The position numbers and the translations under genes were made by a program. The notes beneath the pieces were generated by a model. It did no database searches. It saw only the letters and a list, made by a program, of their open reading frames with translations, and was not told the DNA's origin. This document shows, piece by piece, positions 57,388 to 64,000 of a DNA stretch of 64,000 bases; position 1 is the first letter of the stretch, and each line of letters begins with the position of its first letter. The DNA comes from Roseivirga spongicola (GTDB lineage Bacteria; Bacteroidota; Bacteroidia; Cytophagales; Cyclobacteriaceae): NCBI RefSeq assembly GCF_001592965.1, contig NZ_LRPC01000028.1:992001-1056000 (forward strand), in the 5' to 3' direction.

Positions 57388-60300
57388 ATGTTAGATAAAA
57401 TTATAAAGTATTCGATTAAGAATAAACTTATTATCGGATTACTTACGCTAGCGTTGATCGGTTGGGGAAGCTATTCATTGACGAAATTGCCAATAGATGC
57501 TGTTCCTGATATTACCGACAATCAAGTTATGGTAATCACGGTATCGCCTACTTTGGCCGCACAAGAAGTAGAGCGTTTAGTTACTTTTCCGGTAGAACAG
57601 ACCATGGTTTCGATTCCGGAGATTAAAGAAATGCGGTCGTTTTCTCGTTTCGGACTTTCTATTGTTACCATCGTTTTTAAAGAAAGTACCGATTTGTATT
57701 GGGCTCGCCAACAGGTGCAAGAACGTTTGAGCCTGGCAGGAAATGAAATTCCAGATGGAGTTGGACAACCTGAAATGGCACCAGTAACTACTGGTCTAGG
57801 TGAGATTTACCAATATGTGGTAAAAGCCAAGCCGGGTTACGAAGATCAATACGATGCAACAGAATTGCGTACTATTCAAGACTGGCTGATTAAAAGGCAG
57901 TTGCTGGGTACAGAAGGCGTTGCTGAAGTAAGTGGTTTTGGCGGTTATGTAAAGCAGTACGAAATCGCTATAGACCCCGATAAAATCAGAAGTTTCAATA
58001 TCAGTATCAACGAGGTTTTCGATGCCTTAAAGGCCAATAATCAAAATACAGGTGGTGCTTACATTGATAAAAATCCCAATGCCTACTTTATTCGCAGTGA
58101 AGGGTTAATCAAGAGCATTGAGGAGATTGAGAAAATCGTAATCCGTTCCAATATTAATGGCAATCCATTATTAGTGAGGGATGTTGCCACCGTTCAATTT
58201 GGCCATGGGGTACGTTATGGTGCCGCCACACAAAACGCACAAGGGGAAACAGTTACAGGTATTGTGATGATGCTAAAAGGGGCCAATTCTTCTGCGGTAA
58301 TCAATAACGTAAAAGAGAAGATCGAGCAAATTAAAACCAACTTGCCAGAAGGTGTTACCATTGAGCCTTTTTTAGATCGTAAAAGTTTGGTAGATAGGGC
58401 GATTGGTACGGTTACCACCAACCTAGTAGAAGGAGCTTTAATCGTCATCTTTATTCTCATACTTTTCTTAGGGAATTTGCGAGGGGGCCTTATCGTAGCA
58501 TCGGTAATTCCCTTAGCTATGCTTTTTGCTATTGGTATGATGCGCCTATTTGGTGTGTCTGGCAATTTGATGAGTCTAGGAGCTATTGATTTTGGTTTAA
58601 TTGTAGATGGAGCCGTAATTATTGTAGAAGCCGTATTGCACGGAATCCATGTGGCCAAAAAGAAATATGCAGGGGTTAAGCGGCTTACTGCTGCTCAAAT
58701 GGACCATGAAGTATTTGAATCTGCCAGTAAAATTAGAACCTCTGCCGCTTTTGGGGAAATCATTATCCTAATTGTTTATCTACCACTTTGGGCGTTGGTT
58801 GGCGTAGAAGGGAAAATGTTCACGCCAATGGCCCAAACGGTATCCTTCGCTATTCTGGGCGCTTTCTTGCTTTCGTTGACTTACGTTCCTATGTTATCGG
58901 CTTTGGCACTGAGCAAAAAGACCACCCACAAGCGAAACTTCTCAGATAAAATGATGGATGGGATTCAGAAAGCTTATCGCCCTATCATCAAGGCTGCTAT
59001 TAGAATGAAAAGCGCAGTGGCTCTATCTGCTGTAGCACTTTTTGTTATTGCCTTATTCGTTTTTAATGGTCTAGGCGGAGAATTTATACCACAACTCGAT
59101 GAAGGTGATTTTGCCGTAGAAACGAGAGTACCAGTGGGAAGCTCCTTGCAACAGTCGATCGAGGTGTCTCAAAAAGCACAAGAAATCATTTTGCGCGAAT
59201 TCCCAGAGGTGAAACAAGTGGTCAATAAAATCGGGTCTGGCGAAATCCCTACCGATCCTATGCCCATAGAAGCTGGGGATATGATGATCATCTTGAAACC
59301 CAAAAACGAGTGGGTAAGTGCCAGCACAAGAGAAGAGTTGGTTAGTAAAATGGAAGAAGCATTAGCGGTTATTCCTAATGCCACTTTTGGTTTTCAGCAA
59401 CCTATTCAAATGCGATTTAACGAGTTGCTTACCGGTGCCAAACAAGATGTGGTACTTAAAATCTATGGCGAAGACCTTAACACCTTGGCAAGTTTGGCCA
59501 AAGAGGTGGGCAGTTTAATCCAATCGGTACCTGGAGCAGAAGATCTGTACATCGAAGAGATTACGGGTTTACCACAAATCCAGATTGAATTGAACAGAGA
59601 TAAAATAGCGATGTATGGCATGAATGTGCAAGACATCAATCAAGCTATTGCCATTGCCTTTGCAGGCCAATCTAGTGGATTGGTTTACGAAGGAGAGAAG
59701 CGATTCGATATGGTGGTTCGGTTAGATAAAACCTACCGAACCGATATTTCAGATGTGCAAAACTTGTTTGTAGAGAATCCTAATGGGGCGCCCATTCCCT
59801 TGCACGAAGTGGCTTCGGTTACGTATGCGCCAGGCCCCGTGCAAATACAACGAGATAATGCCAAACGAAGGGTAACTATTGGTTTTAATGTTCGAACACG
59901 TGATGTTAAAAGTGTAGTTGCTGATATACAGCAAATTGTAAAAACAAAAATGGACATGCCCGCAGGATATTATGTAACCTATGGCGGCCAGTTCGAGAAT
60001 TTACAACGTGCAACGCAACGTTTGGCCATTGTGGTGCCATTGGCTTTGCTGCTGATTTTTGTTTTGTTGTATTTCACTTTTGGCTCTATCAAACAAGGCC
60101 TTCTCATTTTTACAGCAATTCCCTTATCGGCAATTGGGGGTGTCTTTGCATTATTGTTGCGCGACATGCCTTTTAGTATATCGGCTGGTGTGGGTTTCAT
60201 TGCTCTTTTTGGTGTGGCAGTATTAAACGGAATTGTACTCATTGCCGAATTTAACCGATTGGAAAAAGAAGGCGTGACCGACATCTACCAGCGGGTATTG

Positions 60301-61779
60301 AAGGGAACCAAACTACGGTTACGTCCGGTGTTGATGACCGCAGCAGTGGCTTCGTTGGGATTTTTGCCCATGGCAATTTCGACAACCGCAGGTGCGGAAG
60401 TACAACGCCCCTTAGCTACCGTGGTAATTGGAGGTTTGTTAACAGCTACTTTGCTCACCTTAGTGGTTTTGCCAGTACTCTACATTTTGCTGAACGAGAA
60501 TAAACCATGGAGTTTCAAAAAGGTAAAAACTCTACCGATGGTGATTCTTTTAGTAGTATTCTGCTCAGGCTTAAATTCTCAAGCACAATCTCAGGGCCCT
60601 AAACGCCTAAGTTTACAAGAAGCCATCGATTATGCGAAGCAGCGAAACGAGCAAATGCGGCTAGCTAAGTTAGTTGTAGAAGATGCAATAGCTAAGAAAA
60701 ATGGAGTCTGGGCAATTCCAAGGTTAGAAGTCAACTACATGCAAGGTGTAGTGAGTAATCCTACCATAGAAGACAACATGGTGAATGTTATTCAACGGAT
60801 AGAATTCCCAACGGTTTATGTGCAAAAGGTGCGGGTTGCAAAAGCTCAGGTAGTGGAGAGCGAACAAGCAAGTAAACGAGTAGAACAAAACCTAGTTCAA
60901 CAGGTGAAAATGGCCTATTTGCGATACGTGTTTGTTCTTGAGCAAATTAATTTGTTGAAACAACAAGATAGTTTGTATTCTAGTTTGAGCAGCTTCAGTA
61001 AACAACGTTTTGAAACAGGAGAATCAGCACGGTTAGAAATGGTTGCTGCAAAAACGCAAGCTATGCAAGCCAAAAATAAATTGATGCAGATGCAAGCAGA
61101 GTTAAGAATTGCACAAACCGAATTGCAAGTATTATTGCAAACCGAAGAGGCTGTGGTTCCTACAGAAAAGCAGTTGAAAAAGTTGCTTTTGCCTGCAAAC
61201 ATGTTCGACACGCTAGGCTTACAAAACAATCCAGAGTTAGCCTACCTGCAGCAAGCTATAGCAGTGAGCGAGCAAAAGGTGAAGTTAGCGAAACACCAAT
61301 GGTTTCCTGATTTAATGCTGGGTTATAACAGCCAAACGTACAATGGCCAACAAACTATAGACGGGCAAGATTACAATTTTACAAAGAGCGATCGGTTTAG
61401 CTTTTTTCAGGTGGGATTGGCAATTCCGTTATTACCAAGCGGACAAGCATCTAAGGTGAAGTCGGCAAATATTAAGGTTCAAATCGCTAAGTCGAATATG
61501 CAACTCGTTAAAAATCAGTTGAATGGTGAGTTTTTGTCATTGCAAGAACAGTACAGACGATTACAGCAAACGCTTGCTTATTACGAGAGTGAAGCGAATC
61601 CGCAAGCCGATTTAATTATTGCGAACTCAGAAGCAAGTTTTAAAAATGGTGAAACTTCTTATAGTCAGCACTTTATCAATTTAAATCTAGCGCTTTCAAT
61701 ACGTCAAGAATATGTGCAAAGCACTTGGGAGTATAACCAAGTAGTGATAGCCATAGAACGCCTTTTGGGCAATTTCTAA
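57388..61779 (+). CDS. CzcA/CusA-type heavy-metal RND pump fused to a TolC-like domain
   Basis: A 1463-aa fusion. Residues 1 to about 1045 are a full heavy-metal-efflux RND transporter, with 12 spans, two large periplasmic loops and the proton-relay motif DFGLIVDGAVIIVEA (about 395-409). At about 1049-1068 a hydrophobic stretch ending in QAQSQ looks like an internal signal peptide. Residues about 1070-1463 are a TolC/outer-membrane factor with two coiled-coil repeats. Such fusions are known in Bacteroidota. Metal (Co/Zn/Cd or Cu/Ag) cannot be fixed from sequence. The CzcB adaptor follows 19 bp later. Confidence 0.93.
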   Translation: MLDKIIKYSIKNKLIIGLLTLALIGWGSYSLTKLPIDAVPDITDNQVMVITVSPTLAAQEVERLVTFPVEQTMVSIPEIKEMRSFSRFGLSIVTIVFKESTDLYWARQQVQERLSLAGNEIPDGVGQPEMAPVTTGLGEIYQYVVKAKPGYEDQYDATELRTIQDWLIKRQLLGTEGVAEVSGFGGYVKQYEIAIDPDKIRSFNISINEVFDALKANNQNTGGAYIDKNPNAYFIRSEGLIKSIEEIEKIVIRSNINGNPLLVRDVATVQFGHGVRYGAATQNAQGETVTGIVMMLKGANSSAVINNVKEKIEQIKTNLPEGVTIEPFLDRKSLVDRAIGTVTTNLVEGALIVIFILILFLGNLRGGLIVASVIPLAMLFAIGMMRLFGVSGNLMSLGAIDFGLIVDGAVIIVEAVLHGIHVAKKKYAGVKRLTAAQMDHEVFESASKIRTSAAFGEIIILIVYLPLWALVGVEGKMFTPMAQTVSFAILGAFLLSLTYVPMLSALALSKKTTHKRNFSDKMMDGIQKAYRPIIKAAIRMKSAVALSAVALFVIALFVFNGLGGEFIPQLDEGDFAVETRVPVGSSLQQSIEVSQKAQEIILREFPEVKQVVNKIGSGEIPTDPMPIEAGDMMIILKPKNEWVSASTREELVSKMEEALAVIPNATFGFQQPIQMRFNELLTGAKQDVVLKIYGEDLNTLASLAKEVGSLIQSVPGAEDLYIEEITGLPQIQIELNRDKIAMYGMNVQDINQAIAIAFAGQSSGLVYEGEKRFDMVVRLDKTYRTDISDVQNLFVENPNGAPIPLHEVASVTYAPGPVQIQRDNAKRRVTIGFNVRTRDVKSVVADIQQIVKTKMDMPAGYYVTYGGQFENLQRATQRLAIVVPLALLLIFVLLYFTFGSIKQGLLIFTAIPLSAIGGVFALLLRDMPFSISAGVGFIALFGVAVLNGIVLIAEFNRLEKEGVTDIYQRVLKGTKLRLRPVLMTAAVASLGFLPMAISTTAGAEVQRPLATVVIGGLLTATLLTLVVLPVLYILLNENKPWSFKKVKTLPMVILLVVFCSGLNSQAQSQGPKRLSLQEAIDYAKQRNEQMRLAKLVVEDAIAKKNGVWAIPRLEVNYMQGVVSNPTIEDNMVNVIQRIEFPTVYVQKVRVAKAQVVESEQASKRVEQNLVQQVKMAYLRYVFVLEQINLLKQQDSLYSSLSSFSKQRFETGESARLEMVAAKTQAMQAKNKLMQMQAELRIAQTELQVLLQTEEAVVPTEKQLKKLLLPANMFDTLGLQNNPELAYLQQAIAVSEQKVKLAKHQWFPDLMLGYNSQTYNGQQTIDGQDYNFTKSDRFSFFQVGLAIPLLPSGQASKVKSANIKVQIAKSNMQLVKNQLNGEFLSLQEQYRRLQQTLAYYESEANPQADLIIANSEASFKNGETSYSQHFINLNLALSIRQEYVQSTWEYNQVVIAIERLLGNF

Positions 61780-61798
61780 TTCCAAAAACATAGAATGA

Positions 61799-62968
61799 AT
61801 GAAATTTAATCAAAATCATTGGTTGGTAATAGTGGTCTTAACTCTGTTATTATCAGCCTGTAGTAATACATCAGAAACAAATGAGCCCGTTTCTACTGAA
61901 TCAGCTCCTGTAAATAAGAACCAACTCATTTTTACAGAAGCGCAGTATCAGTTGGCTGAAATCGGAACGGGGCAATTACAACTGAAGAGTGTAAGCGAAG
62001 TAATTCGCGTAAATGGTACAGTAGAACCAGAACCTACAGGAACCGCCACTTTATCAGCACCGCTGGGTGGATATTTACTCACGCCAGCTTTATTGCCTGG
62101 GCAAAAAGTTAAAAAAGGCGAGGTTTTGGCAGAATTGCAAAACCCTGAATTTATACAGATACAGCGAGATTATTTAGAAAGTAAAGCTCGCTTAACCTAT
62201 TTAGAATCAGAATATAAACGCCAGCAAGCATTACGAAGTAACGAAGTGAATGCAGTTAAAACCTTTGAACAGGTTAGTGCTGATTACCAAGCAAAAAAGG
62301 CAAAAGTAGAAGGGCTAAGAGCGAGTTTAAACTTGGTAGGAATTAGCGTTGAATCGGTAGATAAAGGAGACATAAGTAGCAAAGCGGTGCTGAGGTCTCC
62401 TATTAACGGTCACATCAAAACGAGTAATTTCAATTTAGGAAACTATGTAAATCCGAAAGATGTAGTGTTCGAAATTGTGAATAGAGAAGCATTGCATCTG
62501 GTGCTCGATGTTTATGAAAAAGAGATTGCTCGAGTGAAAGAAGGGCAAGCCATTCATTTTGGTGCTAATAGCGAACTAAGATTAAACCGAAAAGCAAGTG
62601 TTTTTCTGGTAGGAACCGCAAGTGAAAAAGATAGAGTGGTTCCGGTGCATAGCCATATTGCTAAAAACAACGCAGAAGGATTGTTGCCTGGAATGTATGT
62701 GAAAGCCAGGATAGAAACAGATAGCACTCTTGCTTTAACAGCGCCAGAAGAGGCAATTGTTATGTATCAAGGTAATCCCTTTTTGATTTTACAAGAAATC
62801 AGCAACAATCAATATGTATTTGAATTAGTGCCAGTTGTGTTGGGTAGTCAGCACGATGGAGAAGTAGCGGTTGGTTTTCCTGGGTTTTCTCATCCAGAAG
62901 AAAAGAAATGGGTGTTTAAAAATGCCTATGCCGTGTTATCAGCAAAAATAAATTCAGAAGAAAATTAA
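61799..62968 (+). CDS. RND efflux periplasmic adaptor (CzcB-like lipoprotein)
   Basis: A 389-aa membrane-fusion protein with lipobox VVLTLLLSAC (Cys near 21). The barrel-sandwich half-motifs are LSAPLGGYLLTPALLPGQKVKKG (about 84-106 region) and VLRSPINGHIKTSNFNLGNYV (about 200-220), with a coiled-coil hairpin between. It links the RND pump to the TolC-like part. Usual length, no metal-binding N-terminal extension. Same operon as the pump. Confidence 0.92.
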   Translation: MKFNQNHWLVIVVLTLLLSACSNTSETNEPVSTESAPVNKNQLIFTEAQYQLAEIGTGQLQLKSVSEVIRVNGTVEPEPTGTATLSAPLGGYLLTPALLPGQKVKKGEVLAELQNPEFIQIQRDYLESKARLTYLESEYKRQQALRSNEVNAVKTFEQVSADYQAKKAKVEGLRASLNLVGISVESVDKGDISSKAVLRSPINGHIKTSNFNLGNYVNPKDVVFEIVNREALHLVLDVYEKEIARVKEGQAIHFGANSELRLNRKASVFLVGTASEKDRVVPVHSHIAKNNAEGLLPGMYVKARIETDSTLALTAPEEAIVMYQGNPFLILQEISNNQYVFELVPVVLGSQHDGEVAVGFPGFSHPEEKKWVFKNAYAVLSAKINSEEN

Positions 62969-62984
62969 CTTATCTATAAAAATT

Positions 62985-63167
62985 ATGAAAAAAATAATAA
63001 TTATAACAATAATCAGTATTTCAGCTTTAAGTGCATGTAACAATAAATCTGCAAAAGAAAACAATCCTTCAAAAGAAATAACACCAATTGAAGATAGTAG
63101 CAATATGGGAAGTGAAAGAAAAACAGATAGCCTCAGACAGATTAAAGAACACGGTCATGCACATTAA
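62985..63167 (+). CDS. Small lipoprotein of the metal-efflux operon
   Basis: A 60-aa protein with lipobox ISISALSAC (Cys near 18) and a polar mature part that ends in EHGHAH. The His-containing tail suggests metal contact. It overlaps the start of the HupE gene by 11 bp, which supports that it is real. No family recognised. Confidence 0.6.
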   Translation: MKKIIIITIISISALSACNNKSAKENNPSKEITPIEDSSNMGSERKTDSLRQIKEHGHAH

Positions 63168-63891
63168 TTCACTTAAAAATCAGACGTTGATTAAAGCTGT
63201 TCTTCTTAACAAAAAAACTACCTTATTGGTACTATTAGCATTGCTTTCATTTATTACAAGCAATGCATATGCTCATGGGGTTGATGAAAACACACAGAAC
63301 TTTCTAACAGGAAATAGCGGAGTAGCATTCATTCCGTTTTTATACATCGGTGCTAAGCACATGGTTACTGGCTATGATCATTTACTTTTTTTAGTAGGTG
63401 TAATTTTCTTTTTATATCGGACTAAAGAGATTTTACTCTATGTCAGTATGTTCACAATTGGCCACAGCATCACTCTTTTGGTAGGAGTGATGACCAATAT
63501 GGCCATAAACGCCTACTTAATAGACGCTATAATTGCTATATCCATTATTTACAAAGGTTTTGATAATCTAGGAGGTTTTCAACGGTTTTTTAGCAAACAG
63601 CCTAACACTAAAGCCGCAGTGCTAATTTTTGGTTTGTTTCATGGCTTAGGTCTTGCAAGTAAATTGCAGGAATTTCAATTTGACCGTACAGGTCTGTTAA
63701 CAAATTTAATCGGCTTCAATATTGGTGTAGAGATTGGTCAGTTTCTGGCTCTTGCTTTGGTATTAATCCTAGTGAGCATATGGAGAAAACAAAACAGCTT
63801 TATGCGTTTTGCTACCCTTACTAACACTATTTTAATGTCCGCTGGCTTTCTACTTCTAGGTTTTCAATTAACTGGCTTTTTCATCTCTTAA
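63157..63891 (+). CDS. HupE/UreJ-family membrane protein
   Basis: A 244-aa membrane protein (ATG at 63157). The signal peptide ends in NAYA at about 39, so the mature protein starts with HG. Six spans follow with GYDHLLFLVGVIFFL (about 68-82), MFTIGHSITLLVG, FGLFHGLGLASKL and GFNIGVEIGQ. HupE/UreJ proteins are secondary transporters for Ni or Co. Here the gene is in an efflux operon, so the direction may be different or the substrate another metal. Confidence 0.88.
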   Translation: MHINSLKNQTLIKAVLLNKKTTLLVLLALLSFITSNAYAHGVDENTQNFLTGNSGVAFIPFLYIGAKHMVTGYDHLLFLVGVIFFLYRTKEILLYVSMFTIGHSITLLVGVMTNMAINAYLIDAIIAISIIYKGFDNLGGFQRFFSKQPNTKAAVLIFGLFHGLGLASKLQEFQFDRTGLLTNLIGFNIGVEIGQFLALALVLILVSIWRKQNSFMRFATLTNTILMSAGFLLLGFQLTGFFIS

Positions 63892-63902
63892 TCTTTAAAA
63901 AA

Positions 63903-64000
63903 ATGCAACAACAAATTTTAAATAAAAAACAATTAATTCGTGCAATTATATTATCAGCAGCAATCGGAGCACTAGTTCTAATTGTTGCTGTTATGCCAGC
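63903..64000 (+). CDS. Membrane protein, N-terminal part
   Basis: The frame from ATG at 63903 runs off the window: MQQQILNKKQLIRAIILSAA, then a hydrophobic stretch GALVLIVAVMPA. It resembles the N-terminus of a small Bacteroidota membrane protein often seen next to HupE in metal clusters; that is only a guess. It lies 11 bp after HupE and continues the operon. Confidence 0.55.
   Translation, partial: MQQQILNKKQLIRAIILSAAIGALVLIVAVMP

Noticed and set aside
57577-57768. Antisense open frames within czcA, and similar ones in trpB, hisF and the TonB-dependent receptor
   Set aside because: Shadows of strongly coding genes on the opposite strand with no independent support.

Overview
The window reads as chromosome of a free-living Bacteroidota bacterium, most likely of the order Cytophagales (Roseivirga/Fulvivirga-like; this placement is inference). 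The signs are: promoters of the form TTTG-N19-TAnnTTTG; DUF4252 proteins beside an ECF sigma/anti-sigma pair; CarboxypepD-regulatory/TonB-plug modules in several unrelated proteins; many lipobox and AQA-type signal peptides; a RND-TolC fusion; and little use of Shine-Dalgarno sites. It looks like core chromosome with no phage, integrase, intact insertion sequence or CRISPR array.

Layout. 1-5.2 kb: end of a DUF3820 gene, a serine hydrolase, a CBS protein, small proteins, tRNA-Asp followed by a tRNA-like copy and a GIY-YIG remnant, and a small membrane protein pair. 5.2-9.9 kb (minus): sigma factor - anti-sigma - two DUF4252 proteins - ABC ATPase - permease. 10.3-21.8 kb: TPR lipoprotein, plug-repeat protein, TetR-UbiB pair, ABC-ABC-DoxX operon, RlmF, nitroreductase and PBP4-type DacB. 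21.8-22.5 kb: a graveyard of repeats. 22.5-32.5 kb: outer-membrane protein, a 1035-aa BNR-propeller protein with an S10 peptidase, CPBP protease, secreted hypotheticals and a second serine hydrolase. 32.6-37.7 kb (minus): STAS-like protein, then an operon of TonB-dependent receptor, thioredoxin, beta-barrel protein and CtlX. 37.8-41.6 kb (minus): phhA-hisH-hisA-hisF-hisIE. 42.4-46.3 kb: vWA protein divergent from a sigma factor/TonB-anti-sigma pair. 47.9-56.7 kb (minus): trpE-G-(four-helix-bundle gene)-D-C-F-B-A-DAHP synthase. 56.7-64 kb: heavy-metal efflux operon (His-rich protein, CzcA-TolC fusion, CzcB adaptor, small lipoprotein, HupE) with different codon use.

Most interesting points. (1) Both amino-acid operons have classical attenuators that are visible in full: consensus promoter, nearly leaderless leader-peptide ORF and terminator. 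The trp leader contains three Trp codons in a row. The phhA-his leader contains interleaved Tyr and His codons (YYYHYYH), which matches an operon that makes both tyrosine (PhhA) and histidine (HisHAFIE) and suggests sensing of two amino acids by one leader. (2) Almost every gene junction within the trp operon, and the hisH-hisA junction, is filled by a long palindromic repeat or by a degenerate tandem tract of 7- or 8-nt units starting at the stop codon. (3) A tRNA-Asp gene is followed by a tRNA-Asp-like copy, whose anticodon arm is replaced by a palindrome, and then by the N-terminal piece of a GIY-YIG nuclease. (4) A 16-bp perfect inverted repeat lies between the divergent trp and metal-efflux operons.
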